31,480 bases of DNA, taken from contig PASM01000015.1 in assembly GCA_002711965.1 (NCBI GenBank), forward strand, positions 71,164 through 102,643, written 5' to 3'. Position numbers and translations under genes: made by a program. This document shows positions 8,931 to 17,828 of the stretch, one piece after another (the stretch's first letter is position 1; every line of letters starts with the position of its first letter). The notes beneath the pieces are model-generated. The model worked only from the letters and a program-made list of their open reading frames with translations, was not told the DNA's origin and did not search any database. Origin of the DNA: Chloroflexota bacterium (GTDB taxonomy: Bacteria; Chloroflexota; Dehalococcoidia; UBA1151; TMED-70).

Positions 8931-8980
8931 AAAGATATAATATTAAATATATAGATAAATATAAATTATTAGGAGAATTT
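8931..8980 (+). promoter_or_regulatory. Probable promoter and ribosome-binding site of the suf operon
   Basis: In the divergent gap between gatB and sufB a TATAAT lies at 8936-8941; no convincing -35 or iron-sulfur regulator site was seen. AGGAG at 8971-8975 precedes the sufB ATG at 8981 by a normal distance. Confidence 0.35.
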
Positions 8981-10447
8981 ATGCCTACCCCCGATAGCAT
9001 ATCACGTGATACAGATTTATCAGGAATGGACGAATATAAATGGGGCTTTACAACTGATGTTGAAACTGAGCTAGCACCAAAAGGTCTAGATGAATCAATT
9101 GTAAAATTGATTTCTAGAAAAAAAGAAGAGCCTAAATGGCTTCTTGAATGGAGATTGAAAGCATTCAGGCATTGGGAAAAATTACTTGAAAATTCTAAAG
9201 AACCGGATTGGGCGAAAGTTAAGTATCCACCTATTGATTTTCAAGATATTTATTATTACGCAGCTCCTAAATCTATGACAGAAACTCCAAAATCTCTTGA
9301 TGATGTTGATCCTGAGATGCTTGAAACATTTGAAAAATTAGGTATTCCTATAAATGAGAGAGAAAAATTGGCAGGGGTGGCTGTAGACGCTGTTTTTGAT
9401 TCAGTTTCAGTTGCAAATACACTTGATGATCAATTGAAAGATATGGGTATAATTTTTTGCTCCTTCAATGAAGCTGTGAAGAAACACCCTGATTTAGTAA
9501 AAAAATATTTAGGTTCAGTGGTCCCTTACTCGGATAATTTTTATTCAGCATTAAATTCAGCAGTTTTTAGTGATGGATCTTTTGCTTATATTCCTCCTGG
9601 AGTAAGATGTCCAATAGAATTAATGACCTATTTTAGAATAAATACAGAAGGATCTGGGCAATTTGAAAGAACATTGATTATTGCTGATGAAGACGCATAT
9701 GTATCATATTTAGAGGGCTGCACAGCACCTTTTAGGAAAACTTCACAATTGCATGCAGCTGTGGTTGAACTAGTAGCTATGAAAAATTCTGAAATTAAAT
9801 ATTCTACTGTTCAAAACTGGTTTCCTGGAACAAAAGATGGTGAAGGTGGGGTTTATAATTTTGTTACTAAAAGAGGAAAAGCATTAGAAAATTCTAAAAT
9901 ATCTTGGACACAGGTTGAAACTGGTTCAGCAATAACATGGAAGTACCCATCAGTCATACTTCAAGGAGACAACTCTACAGGAGAATTTTATTCTGTAGCT
10001 ATGGCTAATAATTTCCAACAAGCAGATACTGGAACTAAAATGATTCATATTGGTAAAAATACTAAATCTACAGTAGTTTCTAAAGGTATTTCTGCTGGGC
10101 AAGGTCAAAATACATACCGAGGTCAAATAAAAATTATGCCAACTGCTGAAGGTGCAATGAATCACACTCAATGTGATTCTCTATTAATTGGAGATAAATG
10201 TGGTGCTCATACAGTCCCATACATCGAAGTAAGAAATTCTTCCGCTAGGCTTGAACATGAAGCTTCTACATCAAAAGTTTCAGAAGATCAACTTTTTTAT
10301 CTTATGTCTAGAGGATTGTCCGAAGAAGAAGCAAATCATATGATTATCACAGGTTGGAGTAAAGATGTAATAAAAGAATTGCCTTTCGAATTTTCTTTGG
10401 AAGCAACACAATTATTAAAAGTCAGCTTAGAAGGTGCTGTAGGATAA
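8981..10447 (+). CDS. sufB: Fe-S cluster assembly scaffold SufB
   Basis: 488 residues, usual SufB length. Recognisable stretches include the N-terminal [61 protein letters not shown], and the C-terminal [26 protein letters not shown]. The parallel beta-helix core forms the scaffold with SufD and SufC on which [4Fe-4S] clusters are built in the cytoplasm. First gene of sufB-sufC-sufD-sufU; 13 bases separate it from sufC, whose AGGAGAG site lies in that gap. Confidence 0.97.
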   Translation: MPTPDSISRDTDLSGMDEYKWGFTTDVETELAPKGLDESIVKLISRKKEEPKWLLEWRLKAFRHWEKLLENSKEPDWAKVKYPPIDFQDIYYYAAPKSMTETPKSLDDVDPEMLETFEKLGIPINEREKLAGVAVDAVFDSVSVANTLDDQLKDMGIIFCSFNEAVKKHPDLVKKYLGSVVPYSDNFYSALNSAVFSDGSFAYIPPGVRCPIELMTYFRINTEGSGQFERTLIIADEDAYVSYLEGCTAPFRKTSQLHAAVVELVAMKNSEIKYSTVQNWFPGTKDGEGGVYNFVTKRGKALENSKISWTQVETGSAITWKYPSVILQGDNSTGEFYSVAMANNFQQADTGTKMIHIGKNTKSTVVSKGISAGQGQNTYRGQIKIMPTAEGAMNHTQCDSLLIGDKCGAHTVPYIEVRNSSARLEHEASTSKVSEDQLFYLMSRGLSEEEANHMIITGWSKDVIKELPFEFSLEATQLLKVSLEGAVG

Positions 10448-10460
10448 ATTAGGAGAGAAA

Positions 10461-11219
10461 ATGCTTGAAATCAAAAACTTAAAAGCTCAAGTTGTGGATA
10501 GTGAAGACTTAATATTAAGAGGTATAAACTTATCAATCAACCCTGGAGAAGTTCATGCCATTATGGGTCCAAACGGTTCAGGAAAAAGTACATTAGCTAA
10601 TGTACTAGCTGGTAAACCTGATTATGAAATTACTGAAGGTGAAATACACTTTATGAAAGAACTTTTAAATGATCTCCCTCCTGATGAAAGATCTCATTTA
10701 GGAATGTTTTTGGCTTTTCAATATCCAGCTGAAATCCCTGGAGTAAGGTCATATCAAATGTTGAAATCTTCATTGGATTCAAAAAACGAATATTTTAAAA
10801 GAGAAAAACTTTCTGTAAGAGAATTCTCTAAGTTTTATGATCAAAAAGTTAAGGATATAGGTATTGATACAGAGCTAACTAAAAGATCATTAAACTTTGG
10901 TTTTTCTGGAGGAGAGAAGAAAAAAAATGAAATTTTACAACTTTCAATTTTAGAACCAAAATTAGCTATTTTAGACGAAACGGATTCAGGCCTTGATGTA
11001 GATGCTTTAAAGGCTGTTTCTGATGGAGTTAATCTAATGAGGTCTGAAGAAAGGTCATTCATAATTGTTACTCATTATCAAAGAATTCTGAACTATATTG
11101 AACCTGATTATGTCCATATTTTAGTAAATGGTGAGATCGTAAAATCTGGAACTAAAGAATTAGCCCTCGATATAGAAACCAATGGTTATGAAAAAATAAT
11201 ATCTGGTCTTGGTAAATAA
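10461..11219 (+). CDS. sufC: Fe-S assembly ATPase SufC
   Basis: 252-residue ABC-type ATPase without membrane segments. Walker A GPNGSGKST at 36-44, signature FSGGEKKKNEILQ, Walker B LAILDETDSGLD, and the switch His in IIVTHYQRIL. The SufC-specific Q-loop stretch FLAFQYPAEIPGV is present. It drives conformational change of the SufBCD scaffold. It has a good AGGAGAG ribosome-binding site; the stop lies one base before the sufD ATG. Confidence 0.97.
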   Translation: MLEIKNLKAQVVDSEDLILRGINLSINPGEVHAIMGPNGSGKSTLANVLAGKPDYEITEGEIHFMKELLNDLPPDERSHLGMFLAFQYPAEIPGVRSYQMLKSSLDSKNEYFKREKLSVREFSKFYDQKVKDIGIDTELTKRSLNFGFSGGEKKKNEILQLSILEPKLAILDETDSGLDVDALKAVSDGVNLMRSEERSFIIVTHYQRILNYIEPDYVHILVNGEIVKSGTKELALDIETNGYEKIISGLGK

Positions 11220-11220
11220 A

Positions 11221-12525
11221 ATGAAAGGCATTGAATTTAACAACATTAGTGATATAACTAGACCTTCAGGTTTTTCTAACAAAAATGTAAATAAAGTTAA
11301 TAATTTAGGTTGGAAAAATTTTACTAAAAATGGACTTCCTCCTAACCCTAAGACTTCAGAATTGTGGAAATATACAAATTTCCATAACTTGACTAAAACT
11401 AACTTTTTTTTGCCTCAAAAAGAATCTTTAGATCTAAAAACTAATCCAGAGGTTTTTTCAAGTAAAAAATTTCAAACTATATATATAGTTGATGGCTTTT
11501 ATAATTCAGAAAAATCTTTCCATTCTGATAATATAACTGTAGAAAAATCTAATGAATTAAGCGCACTAGAAACTCTATCAGAAAAGTTTGGTGAAATAGC
11601 ATCTAATGATGAAAATGAAATGATTGCTTTAAATTCTGCTTTTATGCTAGATCCTATCTTTATTTCTATAGACGATTCTAAAAAAGAAAATAATTTAAAT
11701 ATTGTTTTTGTTACAACTAATAATAAAAATAATATATCTTCTTTCCCAAGATTGTTTGTTCAAGTAAATTCTAAATCTCAAACAAATATTCTTGAATCTT
11801 ACTTTAATCTATCTTCAGACAAGAAGAATAATTTAGTGGTTCCAGTGATTGAATATCTTTTAGAGAAAGGAAGTAATGTTTCTCATAAAAGAATGCAAAT
11901 AGATTCAGGGAATTCATTTTTCTTTCAGTTTGATAGAGTTCTTCAAAAAGAAGAATCAAAATTTATCTCAACTTCTTTTTCTCTATCAGGATTGGTTTCA
12001 AGATATGATATTCATAGTGATTTAGTTGGAATAAACTCTGAATGTAATTTTCATGGATTGTACATAACAAATAAAAATCAGCTTCAAGAAAATGAAATAT
12101 CTATAACTCATTCTGTAGAAAAATGTTCTAGTGATCAAATGTTTAAGGGAATTTTAGCAGGTAAATCAAAAGCTGTTTTTAGTGGGAAAGTTTTAGTAAA
12201 GCAAGATGCGCAAAAAACAAGGGCATTTCAAAAAGATCTAAACTTCTTACTATCAAAAGACTGTGAAGTAGATACTAAACCTAGTTTAGAAATATATGCT
12301 GATGATGTTGAGTGTAGTCATGGAGCTACTGCAGGTAATATGGATAAAAATATGTTATTTTATCTTCAAAGTAGAGGAATAAATAACGAAGATGCAATGT
12401 CAATGTTGATTAGAGGTTTTGCTCAAGAAATTATCGATGAATTTGAGGATGATGAAATAATAGAATATTTAGAAAATTCAATTGATAATTCTATTCCCTC
12501 ATTAGATATCCAAGGGATTTTGTAG
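11221..12525 (+). CDS. sufD: Fe-S cluster assembly protein SufD
   Basis: About 434 residues from ATG 11221; the frame also offers TTG 11209 inside sufC, but ATG one base after the sufC stop is the simpler choice. The N-terminus carries the SufD-like KNGLPPNPKTSELWKYTNFHNL, and the C-terminal SufB/D beta-helix has VEKCSSDQMFKGILAGKSKAVFSGKVLV, TKPSLEIYADDVECSHGATAG and FYLQSRGI, including a His equivalent to the conserved SufD histidine. Much of the middle is divergent, which is usual for SufD. It partners with SufB and SufC. Confidence 0.94.
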   Translation: MKGIEFNNISDITRPSGFSNKNVNKVNNLGWKNFTKNGLPPNPKTSELWKYTNFHNLTKTNFFLPQKESLDLKTNPEVFSSKKFQTIYIVDGFYNSEKSFHSDNITVEKSNELSALETLSEKFGEIASNDENEMIALNSAFMLDPIFISIDDSKKENNLNIVFVTTNNKNNISSFPRLFVQVNSKSQTNILESYFNLSSDKKNNLVVPVIEYLLEKGSNVSHKRMQIDSGNSFFFQFDRVLQKEESKFISTSFSLSGLVSRYDIHSDLVGINSECNFHGLYITNKNQLQENEISITHSVEKCSSDQMFKGILAGKSKAVFSGKVLVKQDAQKTRAFQKDLNFLLSKDCEVDTKPSLEIYADDVECSHGATAGNMDKNMLFYLQSRGINNEDAMSMLIRGFAQEIIDEFEDDEIIEYLENSIDNSIPSLDIQGIL

Positions 12526-12527
12526 AT

Positions 12528-12977
12528 ATGGTAAACGATGAATTAAATGAGATGTATGAAGAAATTGTGATGGATCATTATCATAATCCTAGAAATACTG
12601 AATTATTAGAAACCCCAGATTTTGAAGTCGAAAAAAATAATCCTTTCTGCGGAGATGAAATTAAGATTCAATTAAACGTTTTAGAAGAAAATAAAGTTTC
12701 TATAGCCGTTACCGGTAGAGGTTGTGCCATATCTCAAGCTTCTGGATCTTTATTAGCTGAAAAAATCAATAATATTGATATTAAAGATTTGCAAAATACG
12801 GTGGATCTTTTCAGAAAATTGATAAAAAGTGAAGAGCTTAGTGAAAATGAGCTTGACGTATTAGGTGATATTTCTGCATTATCAGGAGTTAGAAAATTTC
12901 CCGTAAGAATTAAGTGTGCAATGTTATCTTGGGTGGCATTGGAAGATATAATCAAGCAATCTGAATCTAAAAATTAA
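12528..12977 (+). CDS. sufU: SufU-type Fe-S scaffold / sulfur-relay protein
   Basis: 149 residues, IscU fold. The three metal- or sulfur-binding cysteines are seen at Cys41 (NPFCGDE, with Asp43), Cys66 (GRGCAISQAS) and Cys130 (RIKCAMLSW). The insertion between the second and third cysteines is typical of SufU rather than IscU. In Gram-positives SufU takes sulfur from SufS to SufBCD. ATG is two bases after the sufD stop. Its partner sufS, often adjacent, is absent: the next gene is convergent and unrelated. The end overlaps that gene by 11 bases. Confidence 0.93.
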   Translation: MVNDELNEMYEEIVMDHYHNPRNTELLETPDFEVEKNNPFCGDEIKIQLNVLEENKVSIAVTGRGCAISQASGSLLAEKINNIDIKDLQNTVDLFRKLIKSEELSENELDVLGDISALSGVRKFPVRIKCAMLSWVALEDIIKQSESKN

Positions 12978-13872
12978 CAGTTTTTTCTATTCCATCAACA
13001 ATATTAGTGAACTGACTATAATTAGTAATGCTTATTAATTCTGAATTATCAAGAACAATATTTTCTACTTCGCCTTTTCTTTTTTCTTTAAATATTGGAT
13101 TTAATTTATAGTTTAATTTTTCCTTAAGTATTTTATATATATCGATTATTTTAACTTCGTAATTTGAAGAGAGGTTAATTTTAGAACTGATTTTTTTTGT
13201 ACAAAAAAGATTTATTATATTAACCAGATCATCAATGTATATATAATCTCTTGTTGAATTTCCATCTCCATAAATAATAATTTCATTATTCTTCAACATT
13301 TTATTTATAAAAATAGGAATTACGTTTTGACTTTTTTGTTTTGGTCCATATATGTTTGAAGGTCTTAAAATTGAATATTCTATTTTTGATTTATAAAGTA
13401 ATTTTGAAACTATTTTTTCTCCTTCAAGTTTGGATTTTCCATATTCTGAAATTGGGTTAACTGAATGCTTTTCATCAACAGGTAAATATTTAGGTTCTCC
13501 ATAAATTGCTCCTCCAGACGAAATAAAAGTAAAATAACAACCATCTAATTTTTTTATCTCACTTACAAGATTATTTGTCCCTTCAATATTTATACTTTTT
13601 GTTTTTTCTGGGTCTTTAATTGAATCTATGACACTAGTTTGTGCTGCGCAATGAATGATTGAGGTAGGCTTAAATAGCGAAATGATTTTTGAAATTTTTT
13701 CACTTCTAATATCTATATTTTCTATTTCAACATTAGGACTTGTCTTAATTTGATATGGATTTGAATTTTCGATATCTAAAATTAATACTTCATTTAATTC
13801 AGAGAAAAAATTTGTTAAATTAGAACCTACGAATCCTAGTCCACCTGTAATTAAAATCTTTTCCTTTTTCAA
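12967..13872 (-). CDS. NAD-dependent sugar-nucleotide epimerase/dehydratase
   Basis: 301-residue extended short-chain dehydrogenase of the UDP-glucose 4-epimerase type. Rossmann motif GGLGFVG at 10-16, Asp33 of the adenosine-binding loop, Ser118/Ser119 and catalytic Tyr144-x-x-x-Lys148 (YGKSK), then LRPSNIYGP and the DYIYIDDLV region. The substrate, probably a nucleotide sugar for envelope polysaccharide, cannot be told from sequence. Start is TTG at 13872 with GAGGA nine bases upstream inside the end of the preceding gene, four bases away, so the two form a minus-strand operon. Confidence 0.9.
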   Translation of the reverse strand: MKKEKILITGGLGFVGSNLTNFFSELNEVLILDIENSNPYQIKTSPNVEIENIDIRSEKISKIISLFKPTSIIHCAAQTSVIDSIKDPEKTKSINIEGTNNLVSEIKKLDGCYFTFISSGGAIYGEPKYLPVDEKHSVNPISEYGKSKLEGEKIVSKLLYKSKIEYSILRPSNIYGPKQKSQNVIPIFINKMLKNNEIIIYGDGNSTRDYIYIDDLVNIINLFCTKKISSKINLSSNYEVKIIDIYKILKEKLNYKLNPIFKEKRKGEVENIVLDNSELISITNYSQFTNIVDGIEKTVNF

Positions 13873-13876
13873 TTTT

Positions 13877-14764
13877 TTAGTCCTCTGAATACAAAACTAC
13901 ATCATCTTTTGAGTAGTTTTTACTTATAAGATTTGAAAATTGAAATACTTCTATTGCTTTTTGATATTCAATGTCACTTATTTTTGTATCTGAATCCCAT
14001 GTACCTAACTTTTGATAATCTTTTATAGCATTTGAGACAGAATCTAGCTCAAAATCATTAAAGTATGAATGAACACTTTTCGCTACATCTATTGAATCTG
14101 AATTTTGAACCCATTTTTTAGACTTTTTAAAAGCATCTGAAATTTTTTTCCCTATATCTGATTTAATTGTTTTTTCTTCTGCGCATAAGGTGGAAAATGC
14201 TACTGGCCCAATAATATCACCGATTGAAGCAACTATCTTGCCATGACCATCTAATTGTAATTGATGGGGATAGCTCCCTTGTTCATGAAAAAACCCAGAA
14301 TTACCTTGAGAAAATAAATCATACATTTCTTTAGTATTTAAAGGATTTTTTGAGACTAATTTGATTTTATTTATGTCTATATTTTTTTTATCTAATGCAT
14401 ATTTCAACATTGCCTCTGGTTGTCCACCTCTTACATAATAAAAGGGACCTTTGTACAAGTCTTCCCATTCAAATTCCTCCTTATTTTTAGAGTTTATAAA
14501 GAAGCCATCAAAAGAGTTTATTAATGCAAAATGTTTTATAGAAGAAGGGATATTCTTTTCTATGAAGTTCCAGCTTTGTGAAACAGCAGATTGTGCAAAA
14601 TCAATTTCTCCGTTTGATATTTTTTCGTAAACATTAATGCCTGGATTTGGAATATGATATTCGCCTTTTAATCCTTCATTTTCCAAAAAACCTTGACTTA
14701 CTAAAGCAATTAATGGGCTGTAAAAAACAGCATGTCTAGAAGCAGTTAAGTTAATAGTTTTCAT
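13877..14764 (-). CDS. THI5/SsuA-like periplasmic-binding-fold protein without signal peptide
   Basis: 295 residues resembling the NMT1/THI5/SsuA substrate-binding family: MKTINLTASRHAVFYSPLIALVSQGFLENEGL at the start fits the 'yfaplyvAkekGyFedeGL' pattern, ISNGEIDFAQSA fits 'l.sGevDig', and QPEAMLKYALDKKNID fits the hinge region. There is no signal peptide, lipobox or membrane segment, and no ABC permease or ATPase is nearby. It may be a cytoplasmic ligand-binding protein or an enzyme of this fold; the active-site signature of fungal THI5 is not evident. ATG 14764 has a GGTG ribosome-binding site. Confidence 0.72.
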   Translation of the reverse strand: MKTINLTASRHAVFYSPLIALVSQGFLENEGLKGEYHIPNPGINVYEKISNGEIDFAQSAVSQSWNFIEKNIPSSIKHFALINSFDGFFINSKNKEEFEWEDLYKGPFYYVRGGQPEAMLKYALDKKNIDINKIKLVSKNPLNTKEMYDLFSQGNSGFFHEQGSYPHQLQLDGHGKIVASIGDIIGPVAFSTLCAEEKTIKSDIGKKISDAFKKSKKWVQNSDSIDVAKSVHSYFNDFELDSVSNAIKDYQKLGTWDSDTKISDIEYQKAIEVFQFSNLISKNYSKDDVVLYSED

Positions 14765-14796
14765 AATTCACCTTTTTTTATCAATAAATACATATA

Positions 14797-14825
14797 TTAG
14801 TAGTTTTTTGAATACATTTTATAAT
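14797..14825 (+). promoter_or_regulatory. Probable promoter of rlmB and the following operon
   Basis: Perfect TATAAT at 14820-14825 with a weak TTAGTA -35 at 14797-14802 (17-bp spacing). The predicted leader is about 30 bases and has no clear Shine-Dalgarno before the TTG start at 14861. Confidence 0.4.
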
Positions 14826-14860
14826 AGAATTCAGGACATAATTTATTTGAAAAGTACTAA

Positions 14861-15634
14861 TTGTCAAGATATTCAAGAAATAAAACAAACCTTAGACAGA
14901 TTGAAGGAAGGCATTCAGTAATTGAAACTTTATTGTCAAACAAAAGAGTTGCATATATTGATCTTTCAGATTCTAATGATAAAGGTACCCAAATCGAGAA
15001 AATTATATCCCTTGCTAATTCAAAAAATATAAGAATTAATACAATTGACAAAAAGGCCATAGAAAAAAAATCGGCAACAAAAAAATCCCAAGGAGTAATT
15101 TTATATCTTGATGACAATTATCAATCTTCAGTTGAAGAGATGATATTTTCAGCAGATAGAAAAAAAGAAATTCCTTTATTGATTTTTCTTGATAGAGTTC
15201 AAGATCCTCATAATTTGGGAGCTATTGCGAGAACAGCTGAAATATTTGGTGCACATGGATTAGTTGTACCAGCTAAAGATTCAGCAAAAATTTCTCCTGG
15301 TGCTATTAGGGCTTCAGCTGGAGCTTTGGAACACATGGAATTTACAATAGTGAACTCTATATTAAAAACCTTAGAATATTTAAAGAAAATGAATTTTCAA
15401 ATTTTCTCCTTAGATATGGATGGGGAAAATATTAGAGATTCCAAAATTGATAAAGAAAAACCAACCGCACTAGTTGTGGGTTCTGAACATGATGGGGTTG
15501 GGGAAAAAATAATTAAAGTTTCCGATAAAATTTTGTCTATTCCTATGAAAGGAGAAATTTCTTCATTGAATGTTTCTGTAGCTACAGGAATCACTTTACA
15601 TGAACTTTTTTACAAAAGGAATTTAAATGGATAA
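14861..15634 (+). CDS. rlmB: TrmH-family 23S rRNA 2'-O-ribose methyltransferase (RlmB-like)
   Basis: 257 residues. The N-terminal L30e-like substrate-binding domain begins RQIEGRHSVIETLL, and the C-terminal SPOUT domain has the three trefoil-knot motifs: LDRVQDPHNLGAIARTAE, VVGSEHDGVGEKI, and IPMKGEISSLNVSVATGI. RlmB methylates a guanosine in 23S rRNA domain V. The start is TTG at 14861, immediately after an in-frame TAA (14858-14860), so no upstream start is possible; the next in-frame start would remove the substrate-binding domain. It overlaps the next gene by eight bases. Confidence 0.93.
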   Translation: MSRYSRNKTNLRQIEGRHSVIETLLSNKRVAYIDLSDSNDKGTQIEKIISLANSKNIRINTIDKKAIEKKSATKKSQGVILYLDDNYQSSVEEMIFSADRKKEIPLLIFLDRVQDPHNLGAIARTAEIFGAHGLVVPAKDSAKISPGAIRASAGALEHMEFTIVNSILKTLEYLKKMNFQIFSLDMDGENIRDSKIDKEKPTALVVGSEHDGVGEKIIKVSDKILSIPMKGEISSLNVSVATGITLHELFYKRNLNG

Positions 15635-17030
15635 AAAATTATTTTTAATTGTTTTTCCAGTAGTTTTTACTGCAAATATTTTTCTTCTCGATTTCAACAC
15701 AACAATTATTGCTATGCCTGCTATAATTGATGAATTTGATTTATCCCTTAAATTAGCATCATGGATAATACTTTCCGCATCTATTGTTATGACAGCCTTA
15801 CTTATGCCAATAGGAAGAATGGCAGATCTAATAAGTAGAAAAACATTTTATATTTTTTCTTTAATTCTGGCTTTAATAGGAATAATTTTTGCAAGTTTTG
15901 CAACTAACGTTTATATCCTGATTTTGTTTAAGACTATCTCAGCTATTGGTACGACAGGGACTTCTATAATGATGTTTGTTATCGTAACTGTTACATTTCC
16001 TAAAAAATATCAAGGTTTAGGGTTAAGTATAATTACAACTTCTGTTGCTCTTGGAATGATGATAACTCCTTTTATAGGAGGGCTAATGTTAGATAATTAC
16101 GGTTGGAGATATGCTTATAGAATAATAGGATTTCTAGGTATTTTTACTGTTCTTATGACTTTCTTATTTGTCCCCAAAATGGAAAAATTAGAAGTTGATA
16201 GACATTCTTTAGATCTAATAGGAATGGTGTATTTTATTTTTATAATGACTTTGTTTGTATTTATAATAAATGATCCTATTTCTTTTGGATTCTTTTCAAT
16301 TTTGCATTTTTTGATGATAATAGTATTTCTGACTCTAATATTTTTATTCTATAAGCATGAAAAAAAACAAACTCAGCCGATCTTAAATTTTTATAATTAT
16401 AAGAAACCTTCATATCTTTGGGGGTCAATTTCTAGAATGACAGGTTTTGTAGGTTTTTCTGTGTTAATGTTCTTAAATCCAATTTTTTTGCAAAAAATAA
16501 TTGGCCTTAGCGAAACTTCTGTTGGAACTATACTTTTATATTCTGGAATAGGTACTGTAATCGCCTCTTCTATTTCCGGGAGATTGTCTGATAAATTTGG
16601 TCATAAAATTTTTACTGTAACAGGAATGATTTTCTCAGCATCAGCAAATTTATCTTTATCATTTTTAGCAAATAATTTTAATTTGAATATATTTACGATA
16701 TTGATGTTTATAAATGGTTTTGGAATAGGAATGTGGATGGCTCCAAATATGAGTGCTGTTTTAAGTAGTATAAATAAAGATCAATACGGTTCTGTAAGTG
16801 CATATTTAAATTTAATTAGAAATGTAGGAACCACTATTGGACAAAGCTTTGCAGCAACTATTTTAGTTATATTTTTAACTACAGGTCCTATCACTGCTCA
16901 ACTAAGCGAAATAAATTCTAACTCCTCGGATGAGATATTGTCCTTATTTATCAATGGATGGCGAACAACTTTAATTATTTCTAGTATTATAGTTTTTATA
17001 TCTAGTTTTGCTTCATTCAAAACAAAATAG
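15627..17030 (+). CDS. MFS transporter, DHA2-like (14 membrane segments)
   Basis: 467 residues with about fourteen hydrophobic helices. The first helix carries LDFNTTIIAMPAI, close to the DHA2 motif D1 (LDxTIVNxALP), and GRMADLISRK is MFS motif A between helices 2 and 3; a second motif-A-like GRLSDKFGHK follows in the second half. The DHA2 family exports drugs and other small organics using the proton gradient. It overlaps rlmB by eight bases and precedes an SDR by 11 bases, so the downstream enzymes and this transporter may handle a common compound. Confidence 0.88.
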   Translation: MDKKLFLIVFPVVFTANIFLLDFNTTIIAMPAIIDEFDLSLKLASWIILSASIVMTALLMPIGRMADLISRKTFYIFSLILALIGIIFASFATNVYILILFKTISAIGTTGTSIMMFVIVTVTFPKKYQGLGLSIITTSVALGMMITPFIGGLMLDNYGWRYAYRIIGFLGIFTVLMTFLFVPKMEKLEVDRHSLDLIGMVYFIFIMTLFVFIINDPISFGFFSILHFLMIIVFLTLIFLFYKHEKKQTQPILNFYNYKKPSYLWGSISRMTGFVGFSVLMFLNPIFLQKIIGLSETSVGTILLYSGIGTVIASSISGRLSDKFGHKIFTVTGMIFSASANLSLSFLANNFNLNIFTILMFINGFGIGMWMAPNMSAVLSSINKDQYGSVSAYLNLIRNVGTTIGQSFAATILVIFLTTGPITAQLSEINSNSSDEILSLFINGWRTTLIISSIIVFISSFASFKTK

Positions 17031-17041
17031 AAGGAGATTTT

Positions 17042-17785
17042 ATGAATATTTTAAAAGATAAAGTAGCAATTGTAACTGGTGGTGGAACAGGAATAGGAAA
17101 AGCCATTGCAAAATTATTTTCATTAGAGGGGGCTAAAGTCATAATAGCATCAAGAAACCAAGAAAATTTAATTAATGCTGTGAATGAAATTAGGCAATCA
17201 GGTAATGAAATAATCGATTATTATAAAACAGATGTCACGAATACAGAAGATGTTGCAAATTTGTTTTCCTTTGCATTCAATAGATATGGATCTGTCGATA
17301 TTCTTGTAAATAATAGTGGAGTAATGGCAGGGAATCCTATTGATCAAGTTTCAGATGATCAATGGGAACAAGTAATTTCTGTAAATGTTACAGGAACATT
17401 TAAGTGTACTAGAGAAGGGTTCAAGTATATGAAATCCAAAGGTGGAAAGATTATAAACATAGGTTCTATAGCTGGTGATTCTCCAAGAATGTTTTCATCT
17501 CCATATACTACGAGCAAACATGCAGTTAGAGGATTGACAAAATCTGCAGCATTAGATGGTAGAGAATATGGAATATCTGTTAGTTGTTTAAATCCAGGGA
17601 ATACTATGGTTGAAAGAAGATCTGATGGCAGATCAGGAACAGGTAAGGATGAAGGCCCTGAAATTCTTATTGATGCTAATGATATAGCTAGAACTGCTCT
17701 TCTAATGGCATCATTACCACAAGGAACCAACATGCTTGATGCAACAGTATTACCTGTAAAACAAGAATTTATTGGTAGAGGATAA
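17042..17785 (+). CDS. Short-chain dehydrogenase/reductase (classical SDR)
   Basis: 247 residues. Cofactor motif TGGGTGIG at 12-19, Asp64-Val65, NNSG at 90-93 in place of NNAG, Asn115, and catalytic Ser142, Tyr155 and Lys159 (YTTSK). Such enzymes interconvert alcohols and ketones with NAD(P)H. A strong AAGGAG site precedes the ATG. The substrate is unknown; place in a cluster with an enolase-superfamily enzyme and ABM protein suggests a catabolic role on a hydroxy acid or sugar-derived compound. Confidence 0.92.
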   Translation: MNILKDKVAIVTGGGTGIGKAIAKLFSLEGAKVIIASRNQENLINAVNEIRQSGNEIIDYYKTDVTNTEDVANLFSFAFNRYGSVDILVNNSGVMAGNPIDQVSDDQWEQVISVNVTGTFKCTREGFKYMKSKGGKIINIGSIAGDSPRMFSSPYTTSKHAVRGLTKSAALDGREYGISVSCLNPGNTMVERRSDGRSGTGKDEGPEILIDANDIARTALLMASLPQGTNMLDATVLPVKQEFIGRG

Positions 17786-17828
17786 TAAAAAAAATCGTAT
17801 AATAATAAAAAAATGAAGGGGAGCTAAA

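Noticed and set aside
17359..17733. Minus-strand open frame of 124 codons
   Set aside because: Antisense to the SDR gene, whose catalytic motifs are intact; no recognisable product.
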